From the NCBI RefSeq assembly GCF_042140125.1, contig NZ_CP159473.1: a stretch of DNA of 64,000 bases. One strand, written 5' to 3'. Source of the stretch: Rhodophyticola sp017644125. Its GTDB lineage: Bacteria > Pseudomonadota > Alphaproteobacteria > Rhodobacterales > Rhodobacteraceae. Position numbers and translations under genes: made by a program. Shown one piece after another: positions 29,745-42,730 of the stretch. Under the pieces are notes generated by a model. The model was not told where the DNA came from. It was given only the letters and a program-made list of their open reading frames with translations, and did not search any database. Positions within the stretch are counted from its first letter, which is position 1, and the number at the start of each line of letters is the position of its first letter.

Positions 29745-29971
29745 ACACGCCGCGACTCGGGGTGAGTCTCACCCGCAAAAACCCATATTTGGGGACAGGT
29801 CTGGGGATAACCCGATATGTTGGGGTATGTCCCTACCTTGAGTCGTCTTGCACGGTTGGGCGGGCAATCTCACGGCCCTTCATTGGCGGACTTTTTGCGC
29901 GCATAAATATTTGAAAAACAACAAGAATACGTGCTCCCCGCAAAAAATGTCATCTTTCTGCAAAAAACCCC

Positions 29972-30000
29972 TTGCGGCCCCCCGGCCCAATCCGTAAATA
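29972..30000 (+). promoter_or_regulatory. Predicted rrn operon promoter
   Basis: TTGCGG at 29972-29977 and TAAATA at 29995-30000 are separated by exactly 17 bases. An A/T-rich stretch (29900-29970) upstream could act as an UP element. It lies about 395 bases before 16S. Between the msrQ stop and this promoter I see only a short GGGTGA/TCACCC hairpin at 29760-29774 and no gene. Confidence 0.6.
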
Positions 30001-30138
30001 CCCCTTCACCGGCGGCGCTGAGGCGACTGACCGGGGCGCCAGACGGGCCGTAAGGCAACGAGACGCAGACTAAAATCGAGATAATACAGGCGGGGCGCGC
30101 CAAACAAGTTACGGCGCATCTCAGTTTGTTTTGTCTCA

Positions 30139-30148
30139 TGCTCTTTGA
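30139..30148 (+). promoter_or_regulatory. rrn leader boxA (antitermination)
   Basis: TGCTCTTTGA in the transcribed leader, about 250 bases before 16S, matches the boxA core used by the Nus antitermination complex on rRNA operons. The remaining leader (30001-30394) shows no gene. Confidence 0.6.
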
Positions 30149-30394
30149 AATTGATGGTATCTGAAGAGATATGTGGGCGGTTTGGTTCATTCGATGGATC
30201 AACGTCTGTATATCGCGCTGGTAGGGTTTCGACCCGATGATCCAGTGTCAGCTTCACTGTTTGGACGGCTTTCGGTTTCTTATGAAACCCGAAGCACAAC
30301 AAACAGAAGACTGTTCGAGGATGTTTCCTAGCCGGAGCATCTGAGAACGATGTGCAGAGGTTCGAACGTCAAGGTTACGCTGGCAACAGCGTTT

Positions 30395-31872
<1,478 letters not shown>

Positions 31873-32015
31873 TTTCCTGGTATCTCGAGCTTGCTCTTGA
31901 TCGTGGAAAACTTAGCAGCTTCGCAAGAAGCATAAGGTCATCGCAAGATGACCGCATCGGACCGAGCCGTCCTCATATCTCTTCAGAAACATGAACGGGT
32001 TACCGCCCGGGACTT

Positions 32016-32092
<77 letters not shown>

Positions 32093-32242
32093 ACCTGCTT
32101 TCCTGCTTGCAGGAAGGTCAGGCGCAGCAGTGCATTCGCGCAGGCGAGTGTCACGGAAGCGGTTAGTCCGACTGGCGTCACTGGCCTTTTTTTCCAAAGA
32201 GTTTGCTGGTGCGGCGCACGTTTCGCTTCTGCGAAGCACTTT

Positions 32243-32318
32243 GGGGCCTTAGCTCAGCTGGGAGAGCGCCTGATTTGCATTCAGGAGGTCAGCGGTTCGA
32301 TCCCGCTAGGCTCCACCA
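32243..32318 (+). tRNA. tRNA-Ala (TGC)
   Basis: Full cloverleaf in the 16S-23S spacer: acceptor GGGGCCT/AGGCTCC, anticodon TGC in TTTGCAT, T arm GGTTCGATCC, and encoded CCA. Confidence 0.98.
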
Positions 32319-32630
32319 AAACCCGATTTCGATTTGACCGTTAAGCGCAAGAGCGTTTAGCCGTCCAATCGGACGAATTGACATCGTATAGAGAGATACA
32401 AACATCAGTTTCTTCACTGATCTGCCAAGTGCGGCGGATCTGGGGTTCGACCCCGAAGGTGAAGATAACTAATCCAAGTCAAGTACACTAACCCAAGACC
32501 ATCTTCGGATGGTCGACAAAGTTCCCCCGGACGAACCAGTCGGGGGAGCGGGAAAGTATGCTTTTGATCAATGCCCGGCCTTTTCACAAAAGGGGGTCGG
32601 GTGCAGAAAAAGCCTGTCTTTTTCTGGATC
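32319..32630 (+). other. Spacer between tRNA-Ala and 23S
   Basis: Transcribed spacer of 312 bases with no gene. Its end (AAAAAGCC...GGATCAAATC) pairs with sequence just after 23S, forming the usual RNase III processing stem. Confidence 0.7.
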
Positions 32631-35459
<2,829 letters not shown>

Positions 35460-35536
35460 GATCCAGTAGAAGCTAGGCTTTGCGGATCAAAAGCATACAC
35501 CACGTGTGTTTGACTTGGATAAGATGTTTCTTTCTC

Positions 35537-35654
35537 GGTTTGGTGGTCATAGCGCGAGCAAAACACCCGGCTCCATTCCGAACCCGGCCGTTAAGTGCCG
35601 TTGCGCCGATGGTACTGCATCTTAAGGTGTGGGAGAGTAGGTCACCGCCAAACC
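35537..35654 (+). rRNA. rrf: 5S ribosomal RNA
   Basis: A 5S rRNA of about 118 bases with the terminal stem GGTTTGG/CCAAACC and internal CCGAACCCGG and GGGAGAGTAGGTC blocks. The flanks GATGTTTCTTTCT and AGAAAGAAACATC are perfectly complementary and form the processing stem around it. Confidence 0.95.
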
Positions 35655-35990
35655 TAGAAAGAAACATCATCCTGTATCTCTCTCTACGATTTCCCTCCCC
35701 CCGCACACTGATCGATACTGCGCTGTTTGGCGCCCGTGTGACCGTTGCGCCAGTTCGTAGAGCAGAATGCGATGGTTAGGTCTGGAAATGGCGGGCAGAC
35801 GATCTCTGAGATTTTTGGGGTTGATCGAACAGGAACCGGCGCATCGGTTGCTGATCGATATCCGCCAATCGGATCGATGCCGAGGAAGGGCGAACACGGT
35901 GTTGCCCTCTCATCAGGAGCATGATCGGTGAGCTGGTCCTAGTATCCTGCACAGTTTCTCGGCCCTGCTAAGGTATATCGGGTTGTGTAA

Positions 35991-36845
35991 TCAGGCCGCT
36001 TTCGTCAGTTCGATCCTTTCTAAGTATGCCTCATCGGGGGTCCTCAGACCAAGTGCCGAGTGCGGGCGCTGGCGGTTGTAGAAGTCGATCCAACTGTCGA
36101 CGACCCGCCCCGCCTCGAAGCCATCCGCGATATCCTGAAGGTAGACGGCTTCATATTTCATCGATCGCCAAAGCCGTTCAATGAAGATGTTGTCCATGCA
36201 GCGGCCGCGGCCGTCCATGCTGATCCGCACCCCGGCCTCGGTCAGAGTCGTGATCCACGCTGACCCGGTGAACTGGCTACCTTGGTCGGTATTCACGATC
36301 TCGGGCGGGCCATGACGACGGATCGCCTCGTTCAGCGCCTCGACGCAGAAGTCCGCGTGCATCGTGTTCGAAAGCCGCCAAGACAGCACCTTGCGCGTCG
36401 CCCAATCCATGATCGCCACAACGTAAAGGTAGCCACGGCTGACTGGAACGAACGTGATGTCAGCACACCAGACCTGGTTCGGGCGGTCGATGGTCATGGT
36501 CCGCAGCAGGTAGGGATGGATCGGATGCGCCGGGTGAGGTTGGCTGGTCTTTGGCCTGCGATAGACCGCCTCCAACCCCATTCGACGCATCAGCCGCCGG
36601 ATCCGGTGCCGCCCGACCGACAGGCCGTCACGCTTAAGCATCGCAACCATTTGTCGGCTACCGAAGAACGGATAGGCCGTGAACAACCGGTCGATCGACT
36701 TCATCAATGCCAGCGTGTCGTCGCGGACCGGCACGGGGCGATAATACAGCGACGACCGGCTGATCCCCAGGATGCGGCACTGCGCGCTCAGGCTGAGCTG
36801 CGGATGATCGGGCTGGACGATATTCTTGCGACGGCAGGGGCTCAT
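35991..36845 (-). CDS. IS3-family transposase OrfB (DDE integrase)
   Basis: A 284-residue catalytic subunit with an N-terminal HTH_21 segment (LSAQCRILGISRSSLYYRP) and an rve integrase core. The catalytic triad is visible in WCADITFV (Asp), NTDQGSQFT (Asp) and FIERLWRSMKYE (Glu). Its ATG overlaps the orfA stop by ATGA and lies in the -1 frame, so a fused OrfAB product by ribosomal slippage is expected for the family. Confidence 0.93.
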   Translation of the reverse strand: MSPCRRKNIVQPDHPQLSLSAQCRILGISRSSLYYRPVPVRDDTLALMKSIDRLFTAYPFFGSRQMVAMLKRDGLSVGRHRIRRLMRRMGLEAVYRRPKTSQPHPAHPIHPYLLRTMTIDRPNQVWCADITFVPVSRGYLYVVAIMDWATRKVLSWRLSNTMHADFCVEALNEAIRRHGPPEIVNTDQGSQFTGSAWITTLTEAGVRISMDGRGRCMDNIFIERLWRSMKYEAVYLQDIADGFEAGRVVDSWIDFYNRQRPHSALGLRTPDEAYLERIELTKAA

Positions 36846-37129
36846 GTCTTGAGCCCTTTGGCTGAAAAATCGTTCTCCACCGCCAACCTCCCGATCTTGG
36901 CGTGCAGATCCTTCAGCTCCGCTTCTCGGTCCACCGCGCCACCCGCCTTTCCGGCGAACACATCCGACAGGCCCTCCATTGCCTGCTTCTTCCAGGCACT
37001 CACCTGTGTCGGCAGCAGCCCGTGCCGCGTCGCGATCTCCTGCACCGTCCTGTCACCACGCAGCGCTTCCAGCGCCACCTGGGCCTTGAAATGATCCGTA
37101 AACTTCCGTCGCTTCCGCGCCATCGTCAT
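36842..37129 (-). CDS. IS3-family transposase OrfA (helix-turn-helix)
   Basis: A 95-residue DNA-binding subunit: RKFTDHFKAQVALEALRG leads a helix-turn-helix (QEIATRHGLLPTQVSAWKKQ), followed by a leucine-zipper-like helix ending LAVENDF. It recognises the IS ends. AAGGGATATGACG lies upstream of the start. Together with orfB it makes a complete IS. Confidence 0.93.
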   Translation of the reverse strand: MTMARKRRKFTDHFKAQVALEALRGDRTVQEIATRHGLLPTQVSAWKKQAMEGLSDVFAGKAGGAVDREAELKDLHAKIGRLAVENDFSAKGLKT

Positions 37130-37275
37130 ATCCCTTCGTCGTTGGGATACACCTTAGCTCACTGTCCAGTTTTCCGGGACCAGCTCACGGTGCCAAATTA
37201 AGATTATAAAATCATTGATAAAAAAACGAAATCCGGCATGGATGCGAAAAGCCCCAAAGATCTCTGGACAGCCCC

Positions 37276-37304
37276 TTGCGCCCGTCTGTCATTGAAGTTA
37301 CACA
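37276..37304 (+). promoter_or_regulatory. Possible separate promoter for tRNA-fMet
   Basis: TTGCGC at 37276-37281 and TACACA at 37299-37304 are 17 bases apart. The block CCCCTTGCG is shared with the main rrn promoter at 29969. Transcription would begin a few bases before the tRNA. It lies downstream of the IS, so tRNA-fMet may not depend on read-through. The -10 box is weak. Confidence 0.35.
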
Positions 37305-37316
37305 CTCCCCAATTGT

Positions 37317-37393
<77 letters not shown>

Positions 37394-38133
37394 ATTCCAG
37401 CATAACTCGATAAGCATCCCCATATGATGGTCGATGGGTTCCGGCCGGCAAGGGGCTCATCCGCGTGTTCGTTGTCAAATGATGCCAACGGCATCAGCCC
37501 CTGCAATCTGGGGGATTTCTTGGATGTGTTGCTGCCCGAAATGATCGGACACTATCTCACCTAGGCTTGATTCTCGATCAACTCGCGGCGCACCCTCCGC
37601 CCGACGCTCGTTCTGAAGAAACTGTTCGCTATGCTGAAAGCTTCTACCGGGCGATCAGCGGCGCGCAGCCTTGGATGAATAAGAGAACTACTTTTTCGCC
37701 ATAGCACTATGATTGCTGACCGCTTTGGACGCTAGAACTGTTTTCTATTCCTGAAATCAAACGACTTATTCAAGCGGAAAACTTACCAGAATATTCTTTT
37801 CTGAATCCACAAGCCACTGAAATCCAAGGCTTCGGTTTGTCCGTCTGTGATGAAGATGAAATTTCGACTCAATAAAGTTGTCCTTTGTACGCCACGGGTC
37901 CGCTCGGCAGTCAGTTCCGGTGGACGTGGTCGGCGGTTGCTTAGTGCAGCAAACCGACCGTTGTCAGGATAAGAGTGCGGCGGCTATGGGCTACAGTGAC
38001 ATCCAAGAACGCCAATTCCTTGACGCCAGGCTCACACTTACATAACCTCTTAGACGTTGCTGTAGGGCGCATCGGCTCGTGAGCCGGAAGGGCATTGCCC
38101 GCCTACGTCAGTGTTCCATTAACAAATGCGCCC
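37394..38133. other. Gene-free, partly A/T-rich segment after tRNA-fMet
   Basis: No gene is supported in these 740 bases. The stretch 37,640-37,880 is clearly richer in A and T than the core genome, which suggests foreign or relict DNA at the left edge of the accessory region. No copy of the tRNA 3' end (attachment-site duplication) was noticed further right. Confidence 0.5.
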
Positions 38134-38775
38134 ATGCCAAACATCGAAAACCTCAGAAAACAAGCCAAGCTATATCTGCGATGGCATCGTGAAGGTTACT
38201 ATCCTGTCGCCGCGCAGATCAGCCGGTTCTTGGCTCGATACCGCGACTTGCCCGACAGGGAGGTCTTGCACGCGGATTTCAAGCTCAGCGATGCACAACA
38301 GCTTGTCGCCAGAAAACACGGTTTCGAGAATTGGTCGGCGCTGATGAAAGGTATCGCAAAAATGACAGCATCAGCACCATCGAGGACCAGCACGCCAATC
38401 ATCATGGCGGCGGAGCCACAACTCTTTGTCTCTGATATGGAGCTAGCCTGCCGTTTCTATGTCGAAAAACTCGGATTCAAGATCGAGTTCTTTTATGGCG
38501 AACCGCCGTTTTACGCTCAGGTCTATCGTGATGGAGGACGTCTGAACTTGCGAAAGGTTGGCGGGCCGGTGTTCGACAGCGCGTTTCGGATCAAGGAGCA
38601 TGATGCCCTTTCTGCGACGCTAACACTCGACGATGCTAAACCACTGTTTCTGGAGTTCCAGGAAGCAAACGTTACGTTTCACCAGATGTTGAGAACCGAG
38701 CCATGGGGTGCTCGCACTTTCATCGTCCAAGACCCCGATGGCAATCTGATTTGCTTTGCAGGAAGCGCTAGCTAG
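38134..38775 (+). CDS. VOC (glyoxalase/bleomycin resistance) protein with N-terminal helical domain
   Basis: A 213-residue protein. Residues 1-75 form a basic helical region (MPNIENLRKQAKLYLRWHR, then LSDAQQLVARKHGFENW) that precedes one VOC domain (about residues 90-210) with VSDMELACRFYVEKLGF and FIVQDPDGNLICF. The ATG at 38134 starts the conserved N-terminus. VOC proteins of this kind often bind or modify small toxic molecules. The substrate is unknown. The codon pattern is less GC-biased than the core. Confidence 0.82.
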   Translation: MPNIENLRKQAKLYLRWHREGYYPVAAQISRFLARYRDLPDREVLHADFKLSDAQQLVARKHGFENWSALMKGIAKMTASAPSRTSTPIIMAAEPQLFVSDMELACRFYVEKLGFKIEFFYGEPPFYAQVYRDGGRLNLRKVGGPVFDSAFRIKEHDALSATLTLDDAKPLFLEFQEANVTFHQMLRTEPWGARTFIVQDPDGNLICFAGSAS

Positions 38776-38825
38776 TCGGCTTCAGCATTTGCTGCGCCCG
38801 CCCAAGCGCCGGATCGGCCTCAGCC

Positions 38826-39158
38826 ATGTCCGAGAACGTTCAGGATATTAGTGTCTCGATCGGGATCGCCGTTCTCGGCAGCCTCGCCATCGCCATTTAT
38901 CGACGCACGATGCTCGGCCACCTACCGGACACCCTCGGCGACGCCGCGCGCGTATCGGCGAGCGATAGCCTCTGGGCGGCATCGGCTATAGCTCCAGACC
39001 TCCCGACCAGGCTGATCGAAGAAGCAAAAAATGCTTTGATATCGGGGTTCAACGGAGCCGCCGTCGTCAGCGCGGACAGCATGCTCGTGCTCGCGGTCCT
39101 CGCAGCGTTCGCGCTACGGCGCAACGGAACACTCGGACCAACTGGCGAACGGGTGTGA
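38826..39158 (+). pseudogene. C-terminal remnant of a DHA2/QacA-type MFS drug transporter
   Basis: The frame gives SIGIAVLGSLAIAIYR, later ALISGFNGAAVVSADSMLVL and LAAFALRR. These are the last two membrane helices and loop of a 14-helix multidrug exporter. The upstream in-frame codons (PSAGSASAMSE) still match the transporter but stop making sense within about 15 codons, just after the VOC gene. Everything before is gone, so no working exporter can be made. It ends six bases before the LysR gene. Confidence 0.65.
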
Positions 39159-39163
39159 GCTGA

Positions 39164-40060
39164 ATGGAACTGCGTCGCCTTCGCTACTTTCTGGCCGCAG
39201 TCGATGAACTGAGTTTTCGCCGCGCAGCCGATGTCACCGGCGTCAATCAATCGGCAGTGTCGCGTCAGATTGCGGTTCTTGAAGACGAACTCGGCGTCAC
39301 ACTATTTGAGCGCAAAAGCACGGGTGCTCGATTGACCGAGGTCGGTCGGGTGTTTCTCGCGGACGCGCGGAGGATCGTCGCTGACGTTGATCGGGTGCGT
39401 GAAACGATAGCGGCGGTGGCATTTGGGACTGAGGGCCGATTGCGGCTGGCTGTCTGCGAAGACGCGACGACACCGACATTCGCAGCAATCATCGCAGCCC
39501 ATCGGAAAAGCTGCCCAGGCGTCGCTTTAGACTTCTTCGAAATACCGAGTGCGATGCAAGCGGCAGCGCTTCGGCGCGGCGAGATCGACGCAGGTCTCTT
39601 GTTGCCTCCCGTGCATGAGGATGGAATCCAACTCGACGAACTTTGGCGCGAAGACTGGTTGGTTGCCATGCCGATCGGCCACCGTTTGGCGGACATGGCG
39701 ACCGTTGCAATCGGCGAACTGGCGGGCGAAAATTTCATCACTGCGCATCCCGAGTTCGGGCCGGGATGTCATGCACAGAGTCAGGAGATGTTCGTGGCGG
39801 CGGGCGTTCAGCCGCACGTCGTTGCGCGCGCGCTTCGCAGGCTGACGATGGCCATGCTTGTGCAATCCGGCGCTGGAATTACGCTGGTTCCCGGCGCATT
39901 CGCCAGCGTGGTGATCGACGGTATCGTGACACGTCCATTGTCGTCCGGCGAGCACAGGATGCGCGTTGCGGCGACGTATCCAAAGGGCGATATGCAAGGC
40001 GTTGTCGCGCAGTTTCTGCGCATTGCGCGCGCCACGGTAGCGACTTTCGGTGCGCCATGA
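39164..40060 (+). CDS. LysR-family transcriptional regulator
   Basis: A 298-residue regulator with the N-terminal winged helix (MELRRLRYFLAAVDELSFRR, AVSRQIAVLEDELGVTLFER) and a LysR substrate-binding domain from about residue 90. Its usual target would lie nearby, but the adjacent MFS gene is a remnant, so its regulon is uncertain. Confidence 0.93.
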   Translation: MELRRLRYFLAAVDELSFRRAADVTGVNQSAVSRQIAVLEDELGVTLFERKSTGARLTEVGRVFLADARRIVADVDRVRETIAAVAFGTEGRLRLAVCEDATTPTFAAIIAAHRKSCPGVALDFFEIPSAMQAAALRRGEIDAGLLLPPVHEDGIQLDELWREDWLVAMPIGHRLADMATVAIGELAGENFITAHPEFGPGCHAQSQEMFVAAGVQPHVVARALRRLTMAMLVQSGAGITLVPGAFASVVIDGIVTRPLSSGEHRMRVAATYPKGDMQGVVAQFLRIARATVATFGAP

Positions 40061-40444
40061 CAGCGCGAACCGCGCAGCCGATTTGGTTCGGTTTGCGGGA
40101 AGCTGCATAGTCTGGCCCTGTCGGTTTTCTGGGTTTAGAACGCAATGATTTGGAAGGTGTAAGGGATGGCAAGATAAAGCGAGCCGGGCTCGCACCTCGC
40201 GCTGCTCGGTAAGGTCTTGTCTGCACATGGTTTTTGGCACCTTGCAATGGCACCATAGCGGCACTGCGCGAGGTGTGCAGAGTGCCGTTGGTAGTACCAC
40301 CCTATTGAGTTAACGCGGGAAAGCACAGTGCCGCCGCAAGGTGCGGTTCGTCGTTTCTGCGATTGCACCTGTTTTCCTTCGCCACAGTTCGATTGGCGCT
40401 TTCGGCCTCTTGAACCACGGCTTTGGCCGCCCGATTGTCCTTCC
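40061..40444. other. Non-coding region upstream of relaxase, possible oriT
   Basis: No gene is seen. A perfect inverted repeat GCGAGC-CGG-GCTCGC lies at 40179-40193, followed by ACCTCGCGCTG. Origins of transfer often sit next to relaxase genes and carry such hairpins, so this is the best oriT candidate in the window, but no known nick sequence is recognised. Confidence 0.3.
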
Positions 40445-42532
40445 ATGGCACAGGACCACGACAGCATCCGCATTCGTCCCGGAAAGGTCCGTGACCGGGG
40501 TGCGTCGCGCCCGGTGCGTCAGCGCCCGGCGACGTTCATGGGTGAAGTGCATCAGGCGATCCGCAGGGCGGGCGGCAACCCGAACCGATTGGCCGGGAAG
40601 GGAAAGAGCAGCGGACGGTTCAACGCACGCGGCCGGGGTGCGAAGGTGGCAGCGGGTTTGAAAGGCCGGAACGGATGGAGCCACAGCCTGACCGGCCAGC
40701 GCACCCGTTCGCGCCGGGTCGCGGTGAAGGCGCGGGTCGTCAAGCTCAACCCCCAGCGCGGTGGCAAGCGTGGGCGACAATTTGTCAGCGCTAAGGCCGT
40801 AAATGCGCATCTGCGCTATCTGGAACGCGATGGCGTCACCCGTGACGGCGAGAAGGGCCAGGTCTATTCCGCCGAGCGCGATGTGGACGATGGCCGCGCC
40901 TTTCTGGAGCGGGGCCGCGAGGATCGCCATCAGTTCCGCTTTATCGTCTCCGCCGAGGAAGGCGTAGAACTGGCCGACCTCTGTGAGACCACCCGCGACC
41001 TGATGCGGCAGATGGAAGCTGATCTGGAAACGAAGCTCGACTGGATCGCGGTCGATCACCATAACACCGGCCATCCGCACACACATATCCTGCTGCGCGG
41101 CATTAACGATCAAGGCAAGGCGCTCAACATTGCCGGTGACTATATCGCCCACGGCATCCGGGAACGGGCAAGCGACATCGTCACGCTGGAACTGGGCCGC
41201 CAGACCGAACAGGAAGTTGGCCGTCAGCTTGAGACCGAAGTCGATGCCGAACGCTTCACGCGGCTTGATCGGATGCTGATCGCCGAGCAGGAGGCCAGCA
41301 GCGAATTCGCCGACTTGCGACCCGACAAAGACATGCGCACCATGTTTCGCAAGAACCGCGCACTCTTGATCGAACGGGCGCGCAGGCTGGAGCACATGAG
41401 ACTGGCCACCGAGGCGACGCCGGGCCAGTGGATCATAGCACCAGAGGCCGAAGACAGATTGCGCGATCTCGGCACCCGCAACGACATCATCAAGACCATG
41501 CACCGGGCGCTGGACGAGGCGGGTATTGCCGACAGGCGTGGCGGCTCACACTATGTGATGCATGGCGCGCAATTGGCCGAGCCGGTAATCGGTCGCGTGC
41601 TATCGAAGGGTTTAGGCACGAACGAGTTGGGCGAGCGGATGCACCTGGTGATCGACGGTGTCGACGGGCGCATCCATCATATGGAGGTGGATGCATCCCG
41701 TGCCGACGAGATCGGGCGCGGGATGATCATCTCCGCGACACCGCCGCCGAGCACGCCGCGTGTTTCAGACACCAACATCCTGGAAGTCGCGGGCGCTGAT
41801 GGCATCTACAGCCCGTCGGAGCATCTGGACGGCGCGCGCGAGCGCCTGAAGGGTCGGGGCACCGACCCGGAGTATCACGTGAAAATGCATGTCCGCAGGC
41901 TGGAGGCATTGCGACGCGCGGGCATCGTCGAACGTGTCCATGCCGAGCACTGGACCATTCCAGCCGACCTGCCGGAACGCGGCCTTGCCTATGACCGCAA
42001 ACGCCATGGCCGTGGTCCCCACCTCGAAACGCTCTCACCCATCCCGCTGAGGCAGCAGGTTGCACATGACGGCCCGACCTGGCTCGACCGCAAGCTGATC
42101 GCGGGTGACCGCACCGACCTTGCCAACCACGGATTCGGCGCTCAGGTCGACATGGCCATGGAGCGGCGCAAGCGCGCCCTGGTCACCATGGGGCATGCGA
42201 CCGACCTGGAAAACGGCCACATCCACGCGCCGCGCGATCTTCTGAAAAGGCTGGAGCGCGGCGAGATCGAGCGCACCGGTAAGGCGCTGGCCGCCGAGCG
42301 CGGACGCACCTGGGAGCCCGCCCAGACCGGCAACTATGTCATGGGCACGCTGGTCGGTTCGACCCAACTCGCCAGCGGACGGTTCGCCATGGTCGACGAC
42401 GGGCTCGGGTTCAGTCTCGTGCCCTGGAGCCAGCCGCTGGAGAAGCAGCTCGGCAAGCATATCTCCGGCATCGCCATGTCCAGCGGCAGCGTGGACTGGG
42501 ACTTCGGACGGCAGAGAGGATTGGGGCTTTAG
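40445..42532 (+). CDS. MOBP/VirD2-like relaxase with DUF3363
   Basis: A 695-residue mobilisation protein. The HUH motif reads HPHTHILLRG (about residue 210), after the strand FRFIVSAEEG and before the long DUF3363 C-terminal half (about 300-690). Such relaxases nick oriT and pilot single-stranded DNA in integrative elements and plasmids. The ATG at 40445 is chosen because the protein proper begins there; a GTG at 40328 is open but unlike the family. No coupling protein or type IV secretion gene is near, so mobilisation would need help from elsewhere. Confidence 0.88.
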   Translation: MAQDHDSIRIRPGKVRDRGASRPVRQRPATFMGEVHQAIRRAGGNPNRLAGKGKSSGRFNARGRGAKVAAGLKGRNGWSHSLTGQRTRSRRVAVKARVVKLNPQRGGKRGRQFVSAKAVNAHLRYLERDGVTRDGEKGQVYSAERDVDDGRAFLERGREDRHQFRFIVSAEEGVELADLCETTRDLMRQMEADLETKLDWIAVDHHNTGHPHTHILLRGINDQGKALNIAGDYIAHGIRERASDIVTLELGRQTEQEVGRQLETEVDAERFTRLDRMLIAEQEASSEFADLRPDKDMRTMFRKNRALLIERARRLEHMRLATEATPGQWIIAPEAEDRLRDLGTRNDIIKTMHRALDEAGIADRRGGSHYVMHGAQLAEPVIGRVLSKGLGTNELGERMHLVIDGVDGRIHHMEVDASRADEIGRGMIISATPPPSTPRVSDTNILEVAGADGIYSPSEHLDGARERLKGRGTDPEYHVKMHVRRLEALRRAGIVERVHAEHWTIPADLPERGLAYDRKRHGRGPHLETLSPIPLRQQVAHDGPTWLDRKLIAGDRTDLANHGFGAQVDMAMERRKRALVTMGHATDLENGHIHAPRDLLKRLERGEIERTGKALAAERGRTWEPAQTGNYVMGTLVGSTQLASGRFAMVDDGLGFSLVPWSQPLEKQLGKHISGIAMSSGSVDWDFGRQRGLGL

Positions 42533-42730
42533 GACAGGGCGTAACGGGCGGGAAGCTGTCATTCGCTGCGACGTGTTCGAATGTCTGCTAACCCGAGTAA
42601 GCAGTTGTCCGACACACCTGATCAGCTGTGTTTTGGGAATGGCCTGGCCATAGACATCAGGAACGGTTTTCGAAATGATCAAACGGCAAGACCACGATGA
42701 CCCCCCGAGCCATTTCAGGTAGAACCGACC

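Larger units (their letters stand above)
35929..37187 (-). mobile_element. IS3-family insertion sequence (1,259 bp)
   Basis: Imperfect inverted repeats begin TGAGCTGGTCC at both ends and share GCTAAGGT further in. The trinucleotide CGG flanks each end (35926-35928 and 37188-37190) as the target-site duplication. Inside are overlapping orfA and orfB with the -1 frame relation typical of IS3 elements. The element is intact and lies between the 5S gene and tRNA-fMet of the rrn operon, opposite to rRNA transcription. The 274 bases between 5S and the IS hold no gene. Confidence 0.92.

Noticed and set aside
29795..29835. TGGGGATAA resembling a DnaA box upstream of the rrn promoter
   Set aside because: One mismatch to a nine-base consensus, single copy, no other origin features.
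35667..35897. 76-codon minus-strand frame after 5S
   Set aside because: No start signal or domain; it lies in the residual rrn spacer.
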